In this document: piece after piece, positions 46,239-57,521 of the stretch
How the letters are laid out: each line of letters opens with the position of its first letter
Position numbering within the stretch: position 1 is the stretch's first letter
From: Haberlea rhodopensis
Taxonomy: Eukaryota; Streptophyta; Magnoliopsida; Lamiales; Gesneriaceae
Direction of reading: 5' to 3'
Assembly (NCBI GenBank): GCA_907163345.1
Contig: CAJQUN010000150.1
Coordinates: 1,413,017 to 1,477,016, forward strand
DNA length: 64,000 nucleotides
Made by a program: the position numbers and the translations under genes
Notes under the pieces: generated by a model
The model's input: the letters and a program-made list of their open reading frames with translations, nothing else
Databases searched by the model: none
Told to the model about the DNA's origin: nothing

Positions 46239-47791
46239 AAGGATGAAAGGGAGAGTTCGGAATTTTGGTGGTTGAATCTTGTAGAACATTGGAGAAAAAG
46301 TGGTAAGCATCGTGTGTGCTTGAATGTTGACCATGTATAGTTAATTTTGAATGGTTATTCTTGGAGAAAATGGCATGTATTGTTGAATTGAGTTTTTGTG
46401 TAGTTTTATGGTAGTATAATGAAGTTTTAAGTGTGTAAAGTGAATGAGGTTTGATGGCTTTTGGTGTATGTTGAGTTAGTAGGAGATATATGCACATAAA
46501 TGGTGATTTCTCGCTTTTACAGAGCTCCTCGATCGATCGAGCATGACCCTCCGATCGATCGAGCATGGCAGGGCTATTGGCTGGGAAGATGGTGTTTCCT
46601 CGATCGATCAAGCAGAACTCCCGATCGATCGAGGAGACTTCTCGATCGATCGGTGAGGGGTCTCGATCGATCGAGAAGGGCAGTGTTTTGGGTGCCAAAA
46701 TGGATCGCCTCGCGATCGATCGGGCACTTGTGTATTGTGGTTTAATTGATGGAATTTTGTTATTGGACTATGAATTGGCATCTAATATTGTGTTGTGCAC
46801 TTGTGTAGAGCCTTCCCAGGTAGCAACATAATGCAGGGGATAAAGTCCTGCAACACTCTATATTTTGAAAAGGTACGTAAAAAGACGTACGGCCACCCAA
46901 AGGTAACATGTATTATATATACCTATTGGAATGTGCATTGTGGATGCAAATACATGTTGAATTATGCATTGTGATAGCATATATGTATGTTGGATACTTG
47001 GTGCATATCCCATGAGTCATGGTTATATTCGAGTGATGATTTTAAATGCTTTGCCGTTGTCATTTGAAGCGATGATAGAATACTTGCCGCTATCATATCT
47101 TAGCGTGGAAAGAATATTTGCCGCTAAAATGTTGAAGCGAGGGTAAATGTTGCATGTCACATTTAAAGCGAGGTTATTCGATGCCGTTGATAAGTCGAAG
47201 CCAGTGGTATTAGTGCCGCGGTCATGACGAGCGAGGTGCAATAAAATACACTGTTATAACTTGACTAGGGATTGGATATTGGCATTAATGGAATGGTGAT
47301 ATGTCATGACATTTGTGGAACCGTAATATAATCCATTGATTATGATTATGAGTTATGGTACATGGACAACCAAAATGGAGCGTTTTAAATGCATTGGAAT
47401 ACAGGAAGTGCTTTGTATTTACGGTTTATGCATTTATGCCTTATAATCATATTGTGTTGAATATGGATTATTCATGATTAGAGGTTGTCCTTGTAGGTGC
47501 ATTTTGGCATGAAGGGCTAAAGACCGGGTTGATGCAGTGAGCTTGTGAGGAGTGCTTTTGGTCTAGAAGGACATGATTCTTTTGTATAGTCTCTACTCTA
47601 GGAGTAGTGTAAAGCTATATCACATAACATTCTGGGAATGTAATTAATTCCTTTTTGGAAACCTTTTATTTTGGCACTGTAATCCTAATAGATCAAAGTA
47701 TCAACATGAACTCTATACTCTGATGAATGAAATATTTAGCCCTCTTATTGCACTTAAACCCTTACTTAAGGTAGCGAGGCCTTACAAATTT

Positions 47792-48021
47792 CATGATTAT
47801 CACCAAGTCCATTATACTCGGTTTTTCCCCAAAATCGAGTCCAAATCATATAATTTATCTCAACCATTTATCACTTCAATAATTATGACTCAATCATAAT
47901 ATTCAGTTTCATTCGATTTATTTCAAAATTGAGTCCAATATAACATGGTACTCATTCATAATGATTCTTTAATTATCACATTAACTCAACTTAATTCAGA
48001 TAATTGATTTCTAGGCATCAC
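47792..48021 (-). mobile_element. Minus-strand LTR (family E), start
   Basis: On the minus strand it begins TGTGATGCCTAG at 48021 immediately after a polypurine tract, and continues across the solo LTR insertion to 36669. Confidence 0.6.
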
Positions 48022-49015
48022 AGTTTTCCCCTATTAATAAAATTTCGTCGTCGAAATTGAAACATGCATACTTATTAGAAGTGTCAATAATAGTCACATA
48101 CAACATAAGTGTCAAAGATAATCGATATACCATCGAAATATCTTACTGGACCACACATGGTCAGCCCAACTGGAGTCCAAACAGGACATTCCACATAGGA
48201 ACCATCCTAATTTCCCTCTTACAACATTTACACAGGGAGTACTCAAAATTTCAAAACAAAGAAACCTATAATGATTATCTACAAACTAGAATGTCACTTA
48301 CCAACATACCAGATTCACATTTTTCATTCTCTCAATTTATTATTGATTTAAGTATAGACGTTTTATTACATCAATCCAACTAAGGGGAAACCTACCCCGC
48401 TACTCATGCAATTTCTGAAGCAAAGGCATTCAGATTTTTGTTTGATAATTCAACATTACCAACAAACAGTATATAACCCGACCAAGTAGATTTAAAATCT
48501 AATACATTTGTACACAAGTAACACACTTTGTGTACCGACCAACCTTCTCAAAACTGACATTTCGACACCTTCATTATTTTTAACATCATCATTGAAAGAT
48601 ATAATATAAACATGTATCTTTATTGACGTTAAGCATTTTTGGTTTACTGAAAGCTTCTAATTCCGCATTTCTTTTAACTTTCCGTTTCACAATACATTGT
48701 TTCATTATTCAATGCTAGATAGAGTTCTTCTAATATCATTTAAATTCTCTAGCCACATATGCATATTCTTCCATTACGTAGTAATATGCATTGCATCTTA
48801 CAAGATGACATATTTCAATTATCATATGCCCTCAACAAATCATTAGTTTAATGATTTCATAAGGATCTTTATAGAACACATTTTTGTCCAATTACTATTG
48901 CTAACTATTTCCATCTATCAATATCATTACTCATTCAACCACATTCCACTACTTTTTATCATTCGGATTAATTTCACCACACCACCCATTATTTTAAATC
49001 CAATCGGGATTCTTA
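48022..49015 (-). other. Family E internal 3' region
   Basis: On the minus strand, TTTCGACGACGAAATTTTAT and AATAGGGGAAAAC (48022-48058) form the pre-LTR box and polypurine tract. The remaining ~950 bp is AT-rich, with no gag-pol similarity and no gene I can support. The matching box suggests another Tekay-dependent element. Confidence 0.5.
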
Positions 49016-49337
49016 TGTTGGGTATTCATCCCCCGTTGTCAGATCCAAATGCAGCCGAAATAAAACAGTAAACAGATCTGACCCCGGGACGAACAATTGC
49101 GCCTGATTCATATATAAGCATGTGCAAATATCAAATATATAAGCACGAAAAGAGATTACCGTTCACCAACGTAAATCTGATAGCGGTGATCCCTCGAGTC
49201 CAAACAACCTGACCAGATCCACGATCTCAATGCCAGTGCTAGTGGTGTTAGTCTTTCTACGACGAGAATTATGCGACTAAGAGTTGTCTTGATCTTCCTT
49301 AAGGGACATAAGCTACATATTTATAGATGTAATTAAG
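49016..49337 (-). mobile_element. Possible Ty1/copia LTR fragment
   Basis: On the + strand TGTTGGGTATTCATCCCCC opens a GC-richer block. Read on the minus strand it resembles the U5 end of a copia LTR, including AGATCGTGGATC, ending ACCCAACA. The other boundary merges with the truncated LARD-4 LTR at ~49338. Assignment is tentative. Confidence 0.3.
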
Positions 49338-50083
49338 TAAGTGAGGTAAATGGAATATCTATAATCATTGTTTAATGATATGATATTATTGATTATGATA
49401 TCAGTATGTGACAAATGAATTCGTTAATCAATGTAATGATTAACTGGCATTTGGGCATGATTTTGAGAACAGGGACAGTTCAGGGAATCCCGGGATGAGG
49501 ATGATACCATCCAGGGAGCATCTTTATATTTCATAGCATTTACATTTTTGTAAATTATGAATTGTATTATTGTGATTATTGGATTTGGGATATTGGTATG
49601 CTCACCCCGTGTGGGGGCTGTCTCTGTTGGGGCAGGTGATAAGTACATCGATGGCTTTGGAGATGAGCTCGAGCTATGGATTGGAGGTGCTACCAGGGAT
49701 CGAAATACCAGTGACGGTATTGAGCACCGTATTTCATACATTGATACACATACCTATTTGATGCTCGTATGTGAGTACTATTATGTGTATATGGCATGTA
49801 TAAAAAGGCAAGGGCCTTTCTCTCTTCATTTATGAGTAGCATACAATTATTTATTGAATTGCTAAATGAATTGAGTACATGTTAGTGTATTATATTGGTG
49901 CATGAGATGTATGTGGACATTGGTTGGGGAAAACTAGACATTATATGGAATAATGTAAAGGATATTTATTACATGCATGACTGGCTATGATGATAAGTGG
50001 TTTTTCCCCTACATGTATGATTGTATGCACTAATGTTTGAATTAATACACTAATAACGGGTTAAGGGCACGGGGGTCCTTATA
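49338..50083 (+). mobile_element. LARD-4 truncated 5' LTR
   Basis: Matches 55553-56305 from AGGTAAATGGAATATC onward, ending TCCTTATA where the 3' LTR has TCCTTACA. The double hairpin lies near 49600. Confidence 0.83.
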
Positions 50084-50087
50084 TTAG

Positions 50088-50099
50088 TGGTATCAGAGC
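50088..50099 (+). other. Primer binding site, LARD-4
   Basis: TGGTATCAGAGC, four bases after the LTR end; the LARD leader follows. Confidence 0.9.
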
Positions 50100-50224
50100 A
50101 GTTGTTTGCTTTTTTGGGGCTGTTGAGGGCCTAGAATCATATTGATGGAAATGAGTAGCACATAAATATGCATGATGGTAGTTAGTGCTGTGCGACACAA
50201 CTATTTTGCTTATGTGCATTTATG

Positions 50225-50945
50225 ATATGTTATCATATTGGAACAATTATAAGTCATGACATCTATGGAATCATAATATAATCTGTTGATTATGATTGTG
50301 AGTTGTAGCACAGGGACAACCAAAGGGAGCACTTTGAAATGCATTGGGATACAGGAAGTACTTTGTACTCATGGTTTATGCATTTACTTATTATAATCAT
50401 ATCGTGGTGAATATGGATTATTATGTGCTCATGGGTTGCGATTGTTCCTGTAGGGACACTATGACATGAAAGGCTAAGGCCATGGTTGAAAGACACGAAA
50501 CGGTAGCCTGCATTTTATATACAACATGGATTATGCATTGTGGTTGCATATATATATTTGAGTGATGATTTTAATGCTTTGCCACCAAATGTTGAAGAGA
50601 AGGAGTTGCCGCATGTCACATTTGAGCGAGGTGCATTAAAATACACTAATGGTGATGTATATTGGGATATGGAATATGCATTGTGTTGCAGGTATAGATG
50701 GAATGCTTTGTGAATGTCCCATGAGTCGTTGTTATGGATGAGTGATGATTTTAAATGCTTTGCCGTTGTAACTTGACGCGGTGATAGAATACTTGCCGCT
50801 GGCATATCGTAGCGAGGAAAGAATATTTGCCGCCAAATGTTGAAGCGAGGGTTTTGCCGCATGTCGCATTTGAGCGATGTTATTCTATGCCGCTGGTATG
50901 TCAAAGCGAGGGGTATTAATGCCGCGGTCATGATAAGCGAGGTGC
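50225..50945 (+). other. LTR-derived segment inside LARD-4
   Basis: 50235-50470 resembles the late part of the LTRs at 47290-47510 and 2240-2440 (ACAGGGACAACCAAAGGGAG, ACAGGAAGT, TGTTCCTGTAGG). 50560-50945 resembles their earlier array (47030-47240). The two blocks are therefore in reversed order relative to the donor LTR. Confidence 0.6.
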
Positions 50946-50984
50946 ATTAAAATACACTACTGTAACAAGACTAGGGATTGGCTA

Positions 50985-51480
50985 TTCTATTGGCGATGGT
51001 TCATACCGCCGGGTATTCATAGCGATGGTTCATTCCACTATTCTATTGGCGATGGTTCATGCCGCCGGGTATTCATAGCGATGGTTCATTCCGCTATTCT
51101 ATTGGCGATGGTTCATACCGTCGGGTATTCATAGCGATGGTTCATTCCGCTATTCTATTGGCGATGGTTTATGCCGCCGGGTATTCATGGCGATGGTTCA
51201 TTCCACTATTCTATTGGCGATGGTTTATGCCACCGGGTATTCATAGTGATGGTTCATTCCGCTATTCTATTGGCGATGGTTAATGCCGCCGGGTATTATA
51301 TAGCGATGGGTCATTCCGCTACCTCTTTGGCGATGGTTCATACCGCCGTATATTTATAGCGATGTTTTATGCCGCTGACTCTATGGCGAGGAATCATGCC
51401 GCTGATTCTATGGCGGGTTATACCGCTATGTACGTAGCACTGGATTATGCCGCCTACGAGCGATGGGTGTTGATTACGTA
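50985..51480 (+). repeat. ~56-bp tandem array in LARD-4
   Basis: Six to seven units of GGCGATGGTTCATGCCGCCG and GGTATTCATAGCGATGG, then TTCATTCCGCTATTCTATT, highly similar at first and decaying rightward. This is the most regular of the GCCGCT/AGCGA arrays. Confidence 0.9.
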
Positions 51481-51549
51481 CCACTGTTGGACGACAGAGA
51501 CAGATATGCCGCTATCTTGTTAGCGATGAGGTATGACACATTACTGTTT

Positions 51550-53957
51550 TATTAGCATTATTGTGGATGAGATGCGTTGATATACATATACCGTCATGTG
51601 TTTGACAATGAGGATATGGATGCCGTGTATCGACATGTACCGTCACGAGTTGACAATGTTATTTTGAACGTCATATGTTGGCAGGTACCGCCACGAGATG
51701 ACGATGACATAGTGGATGTCTATGTAGACGCGTAGCGTTGTTTCAATGGATAATACATTTATGTATTTAGTCGTATGGTTTGAGTGCCAATGGTGAGCAC
51801 ATAGTAGGGTCTGGGTCACTAGTTGACAAGACCATTATGCCGAGCAGGTCGCTCGATGAATTATTGGGTGCGCCGTACAGGAAGTGTACCGCAGCACTTG
51901 ATTGAGGTAAATAATTGTCGAGTAGTGGTACCTTCGGGTATACTCGTTGTAATGGCTATGGCCATGTGTCTGGTAATAGGAGTAGTTATTGAGGAAACTA
52001 CTACTTATACCAATGTGACATGTGGTGGACATGATCACACCACCCCTGAGGGTGTGGAAATAAATCCTACGGGATTAGGATTGCTTTGTGGTTGAGCAAG
52101 GACACCGAGATGTCCTTTGTGCATGGGTGGTAGAGAAATATCGGATAATGACCCGCTACTCTAGTGGTTTGAACGGTATGGTATACCGGGATGGGACGTG
52201 TGTCACGTTGATAGGTTGGTATGAGCCTATGGGGCAACTAATTGCTAGCCAGGTATTGTTTCAGTGTTATAGTGTGCTTGTTGGAGCCATTATACTGCAC
52301 GTTGGGACCGAGTTCGGTGAATCGTATGATGATACGATGAGGACTTATGGGAGACTCTCGCAGTCTCTATGTGGCATGATGATTGAGGCAGGGAATATCT
52401 CACGGGAACATTTATACGTCTATTGTTTTGAGGGACTTGTACTGGGACAACTCAATTTTGTTGGTAGTACCAACACTAGTGTCAACAAGTCGTTGTTAAC
52501 TATAGTTGAGCATCCTTACATATGGATTGCAATGGGAGTCACAATTGGATTTGTGGGATATAGCTAGTGGGGTAACACTACTATATTGATTTTATCTCTT
52601 GGAGAGATTTGGATTGTACTGTCATGGAGACAGCTGGTATTGGTTGAGGGTTGATTGTGAATCAACCGGGGTAAGCCCTACTAGTGTTGGACTAGGTAAT
52701 GGCTTCGTACTTCCAGTGAGACGTTCGAGGAGACGTCTCCGGGGTAATGCTCATCATTAGTTTGAGTGTACATGATGTATACGGGTTTCGATTTGGTAAT
52801 AGTGGTTTGATGCACTATTCTAAACCAGTTGCGTATTTTTGGTTCTGGGATATGTTTTGGCATGAATATATCCAGGTTTTTCCGAACGACGGTTTGAGGT
52901 TAGAGAGTCATGAGTCCATGACGTTTTTTCTTGTGAGGAAGGTAGTTTTACCTACCGATTGGGAATCTTTGGGAGATTCAATAAGTCGGTTTGCGAGGTG
53001 TTGATGTTGGAATCACGCCATCGACCGATTGTCTGTCAATCATTATTCTCTGCAAGATGAGAATAGCTAGAGATTGACAGTTGGTTTTGGGACTTTGGGT
53101 ATGATTGGAGATACCCGAGTCTATTGCATTGAGTATGCTTGGTTTGATGAATCTCCGGTGAGATTGTGGCACCTTGAGATTGGTAATCTCGATGGCACGA
53201 TGTATTCTGAGGAATAATCGTGAGGTCCAGTTGACTTCCACTGAGGTGGGATTGTCGTGTTTTTGGACCGTGTAATTCTTGCTGGTCAATTCGATAGCCT
53301 CCCTGTTTTAGGATTGTTGAATCCCAGGATGAACGAGGGATGGCCAGGATTCGGATTTGTTAGGTGTCGTGATTGACACGTGTGGCATGAATGCAATTGA
53401 TTGTTCTTGCATGTCCTTCCGAGAACTTGAGACCTTGTGGAGTCTCGAAAGTGTGTCTGGGACCAAGATGTAATTTCTTGGAACACACGGATGTAGACAT
53501 CTTTGGAGATGTGTTTTGTGTCTTTTGGTGATCGTGAGTTGTCCGATCCGTGTTGCAATGTGGTGCAACTACTCCCCTGTTGGAGATGGATTTGGAAATT
53601 GGGAACCGGATGTAGTTCAGGTACACTGTGGTGTGCTAATGGTCACTTTGGTAATGATGTATGTTTAACATCGGTGACTAGGTCTTGGAGATATCATTGT
53701 GGTGATATCTATTTTAGAATCACGAATGATTCGTTTGGTTAGCAGTTACGGTTGGCTGACTGCTTTGAGATGGTTAGCATCGGGGAATGCTGACATCTTT
53801 CTTTGAATTAATGATGGTTTGGAGGTTTACTCCATTCCGTATTTTGGTGCGGGGTCGGTGTCCTCGCGGTTGGAGGTCGTTCATGATATGTTCATGATTC
53901 AGCAATGTAGATCCGTTTGGATTGTGTGGTCTCGGCGATACGTGGAGTACGCCGTGC
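51550..53957 (+). other. LARD-4 internal region, right part
   Basis: About 2.4 kb homologous to LARD-1 15690-18037, with many out-of-phase indels. No conserved protein, no domain recognised; read as non-coding. Confidence 0.6.
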
Positions 53958-53994
53958 AAATTTCGAGGATGAAATTTTATTAGTGGGGGATAAT
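53958..53994 (+). other. Pre-LTR box and polypurine tract, LARD-4
   Basis: TTTCGAGGATGAAATTTTAT then AGTGGGGGATAAT, directly before the LTR start at 53995. Confidence 0.8.
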
Positions 53995-56305
53995 TGTGAT
54001 ACCTGGGGATTAATGGTGTTAATCCCGGTACGGTAATAATCCTTAATGGATTTTATTTGTGGCAATTATGAATTAATTGCGGTTTCTAGACTCTCAGGGA
54101 TTTTTTTAAAATCCTGTTTTTGGAGTCGTTGGATTGGTGGGATTTGGGGTCCGGAGTACTTTGTACTGGGGCTGGTAATGGGAATTGAGGTTAGAGAGAT
54201 GATTTTTGAAAACAGATGATTTTTAATGAATCGTGATGTATTTGTGGAGGAGTCAGTATTTTGGAGCTTTGGAGCTATATATACCAATTAGACTCGGTAT
54301 TCCGTCATTATACGGAATCACTTCCCTCTCTCATCTCCCTCACTCCTCTCTCACCCCAAACCCTTCCCTATTCTCCTCTTGGAAGCAAAATCGTTAGGGG
54401 CTCATCTTGGGAGCCCGATTTCTTGAAGAAAGGCTGGTAATCTTCTTCTCCTTACCTTTAGCTTCGATTTGAGTATAGTTTTGTGCTAAATGGTTGAGTT
54501 TTGGGTTGGATTTGAGATTTTGGGGTTTTGCTTAAAAATCTAAAATGTTGATTTTAGTGTTTTTATTGAGTTTAGATGGTGTATTGGAGGTGTTGAGGAA
54601 GTTAGGGGTGTTGATTTTGAGTTTGGGTGTGAAAAACACCATTGAAGCTCGAAATTTTCGGAAACCCGCAGGTCGCGATCGATCGCGGCTTGGCGCCGAT
54701 CGATCGCGACATGCTACTGAATTTGGGAAGGCGATGAGCAATCTCGCCTATCGATCGCGAAAACTAGGCAATCGATCGCGAGGGTCTTGGCGATCGATCG
54801 CGAGGTTTGCGATCGATCGTGGATGGCGGTGCAGCGGGCAGTGTACTGGCGCGATCGATCGCGCCTGATGGGCGATCGATCGCGTCACTGTTTGGCTTGT
54901 TTTTTTTTTTTTGGAATTTCGGAAAATGTCGGGATTTTGGAATCGAGGTTTAAAGGGCCCGTTTCCGGGGTAATGCCTACATTCCAATGGCAGTGCTATA
55001 CTTTTAAACATATAAAATGGAATATTTTGGGTATTATGCATGCTTAGCCGTGGGGCTTTTATTTTAATAATCGTCATGGATGGACGATAAGTTTGAAAGT
55101 TGTAAACGTGCTTGTGCACGTGATTGCATGCCTATGTTTAATTGGGAGTTATTTGCATATTAGCACTTAACTCATCTGGTCGTGGGACTTAGGCAAGGTT
55201 GGACTCGAACTACTGAATCATAAGGTACGTATGACGTACGAGCATAGCCCTTTAATATAATTGCAATTGTTGAGTGCTTGGTACACTGTATTGCAATGAA
55301 TGTGTATGGAAATCCATGATATATGATATTAGCAATAAAAGGACATTGAAATGCATGGTTGATGGTATTTGCTACAAATGTACATATGTTCATTGGGAAT
55401 TATATGGTGCCGCTTTTGACCGAGCAATGAATGGGATGTTGTCGCCTTTAGCGAACACCGGATACGACGCCACTGCTGTTGAGCATGCGTGAGAATGAAA
55501 TACCGTTATTGTAGAGCGAGCAATGAAATAGAAATATGGAACCATAAGAGAGGTAAATGGAATATCTATAATCATTGTTTAATGATATGGTATTATTGAT
55601 TATGATATCGGTATGTAACAAATGAATTCGTTAATCAATGTAATGATTAACTGGCATTTGGGAATTTGATGGTTTCCATGATTTTGAGAACATGGACAGT
55701 GCATGGAATCCCGGATGAGGATGATACCATCCAGGGAGCATTTTTATATTTCATAGCATTTACATTTTTGTAAATTATTAATTGTATTATTGTGATTATT
55801 GGATTTGGGATATTGGTATGCTCACCCCGTGTGGGGGCTGTCTCTGTTGGGGCAGGTGATAAGTACATCGATGGCTTTGGAGATGAGCTCGAGTTATGGA
55901 TTGGAGGTGCTACCAGGGATCGAAATACCAGTGACAGTATTGAGCACCGTATTTCATACATTGATACACACATACCTATTTGATGCTCGTATGTGAGCAC
56001 TATTATGTGTATATGGCATGTATAAAAAGGCAAGGGCCTATCTCTCTTCATTTATGAGTAGCATACAATTATTTATTGAATTGCTAAATGAACTGAGAAC
56101 ATGTTAGTGTATTATATTGGTGCATGAGATGTATGTGGACATTGGTTGGGGAAAACTAGACATTATATGGAATAATGTAAAGGATATTTATTACATGCAT
56201 GACTGGCTATGATGATAAGTGGTTTTTCCCCTACATGTATGATTGTATGCATTAATGTTTGAATTAATACACTAATAATGGGTTAAGGGCACGGGGGTCC
56301 TTACA
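53995..56305 (+). mobile_element. LARD-4 3' LTR
   Basis: 2,311 bp, TGTGATACCTGGGG to GGGGGTCCTTACA. TATATATA at 54276-54283 is followed by a C/T-rich leader; CGATCGATCG cluster at 54672-54885 with about nine sites; GTACGT/ACGTAC motif at 55222-55246; double hairpin and CAG|GT near 55830-55860. Confidence 0.88.
54276..54283 (+). promoter_or_regulatory. TATA box, LARD-4 3' LTR
   Basis: TATATATA in GGAGCTATATATACC, ~280 bp into the LTR, is followed by a pyrimidine-rich leader. The same arrangement occurs on the minus strand at 35332-35339 and 61259-61266, which supports a real promoter. Confidence 0.6.
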
Positions 56306-56536
56306 GTCGATGCCCACGATGCAATCGAAGTCTGACATGCCCAACACAATCAAATCTGCCTTCAACTCATTGACCTCAAAATAAATGAGGCAATCCGCAA
56401 GAAACTGATCAGCAACAACATTTCTTCCAGTGGGTGTCGAGACCATAAGAGGTGTGGGTAACTAAGACGTGCACATATGGTGTCTCTCCACAAAGCCAAC
56501 AGATACAAAAGAGTGGGAAGCACCTGACCATCCAGC
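56306..56536 (-). pseudogene. Tekay protease fragment, minus strand
   Basis: On the minus strand the frame reads RHHMC-like, LMVSTPTGRNVVADQFLADC, LIYFEVNELKADLIVLGMSD and FDCIVGID, the middle of the retrotransposon aspartic protease. The piece ends at the LARD-4 LTR on one side and at an unrelated LTR segment near 56537 on the other. The catalytic DTGA side is only partly present (SHSFVSVGF-like remnant at ~56510). Gag and the rest of pol are absent next to it. Confidence 0.75.
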
Positions 56537-57451
56537 GCTCAAAGCCTCGCTACCCGCCTCGATCGATTGAGATGTCCTCACCGATCGATCGAGAAGTCGC
56601 CTCGATCGATCGGAGTTCTTCTCGATCGATCGGGAAGGCTTCTAAAATTCTGCCCGAAGCTCTGCCGTGCTCGATCGATCGAAGGTCATGCTCGATCGAT
56701 CGAGGAGCTCTGTAAATGCAAGAAATCGCCATTAATGTGCACAGCACCCTACCAAAACACATTAACTCCATAACACTTCAATCCAATACATCAAAAACAC
56801 TAATATTACTTCAAAGCAACCCTCAACAACAACATAATCCAAAACCCAACCAAAAACACCATATAATCAAACAAACCCATTTTAAATCCCCAAAATACAA
56901 ACCCTATTCTTATCAAAAATGCAAGAGAATAACACTAGGAGGATTTATACCACTTGGAGCTTCAAACTTCTTGCAAGAATCAATCAATAACAAGCTTTCT
57001 CCAAGATTTCTCTCCTCCTCTAAAACCAAGATCGAAAATGGGGTTTGGGGAAAGGGTTGGGAGTGATTTTAATTGAGAGTGGTGGGTTAAAGAGGAAAGT
57101 GGGGTATAAGTGTTGGGATTAAAAAAATATCATGGTACCCCAAAATTTAGCATGATGAATAAAATACCCCAACATGATATTTTAAAAGCATTTTACCAAA
57201 ATGCGCCAAAACCTCAATTAAATCAATGCTTTACCATATAATTATCAACAATCACAATAAAACCATGATAACCCCCAATTTCCCAACATGCATAACATGC
57301 ACCCTGAAATGCACCACCGGGTCACGCCTACCATGTGACTAAGCATTTCACCAAGAAATTAATTCCAACACATAATTTAATTATCACCATAAATAATCAC
57401 ATAAACATAATTAATGCCCAATTTACATATAATTAGTTCGGGAATATCACA
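56537..57451 (-). mobile_element. Partial 3' LTR, family A, minus strand
   Basis: Starts TGTGATATTCCCGAAC at 57451 on the minus strand and matches the first ~900 bp of the LTR at 637-2712. It runs through the CGATCGATCG cluster (56558-56705) and breaks off at about 56537 against the protease fragment. Confidence 0.82.
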
Positions 57452-57487
57452 ATACTCCCCTACTTACAAGATTTCGACCTCGAAATC
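57452..57487 (-). other. Pre-LTR box and polypurine tract, minus strand
   Basis: Reverse complement reads TTTCGAGGTCGAAATCTTGT then AAGTAGGGGAGTAT before the LTR start, as in other Tekay copies. Confidence 0.82.
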
Positions 57488-57521
57488 GCTTGCACTTACC
57501 CAAATCGAAACTATACATGAA

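Larger units (their letters stand above)
36675..47786 (+). mobile_element. Solo LTR interrupted by a full Tekay element
   Basis: The LTR starts TGTGATATCCCTG at 36675, breaks at 37115, resumes at 46244 and ends GAGGCCTTACA at 47786, about 1,984 bp in total. It is flanked by the perfect duplication AATTT (36670-36674, 47787-47791), with no internal region of its own, so it is a solo LTR formed by LTR-LTR recombination. It carries a CGATCGATCG cluster (46526-46725), GTACGT/ACGTAC motif (46869-46893), GCCGCT/AGCGA array (47030-47240) and a CTTGTAG|GTGC acceptor-like site near 47496. It must predate the nested Tekay insertion. Confidence 0.87.
49338..56305 (+). mobile_element. LARD-4: non-autonomous element with truncated 5' LTR
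   Basis: The 5' LTR keeps only its last ~746 bp (49338-50083). The primer site is at 50088-50099, the interior runs to 53957, and the full 3' LTR spans 53995-56305. No gag-pol is present. The interior is a mosaic: LARD leader (50100-50225), a family A LTR-derived stretch (50225-50945), arrays (to 51480), then the LARD-1-like region. The right flank is minus-strand Tekay protease; the matching left flank and target duplication are gone. A 159-residue frame at 52088-52567 is not conserved in LARD-1 and is not called as a gene. Confidence 0.8.

Noticed and set aside
52088..52567. 159-residue + strand reading frame in LARD-4
   Set aside because: The homologous LARD-1 stretch (~16050-16530) has indels not in multiples of three and stops; no domain is recognisable.
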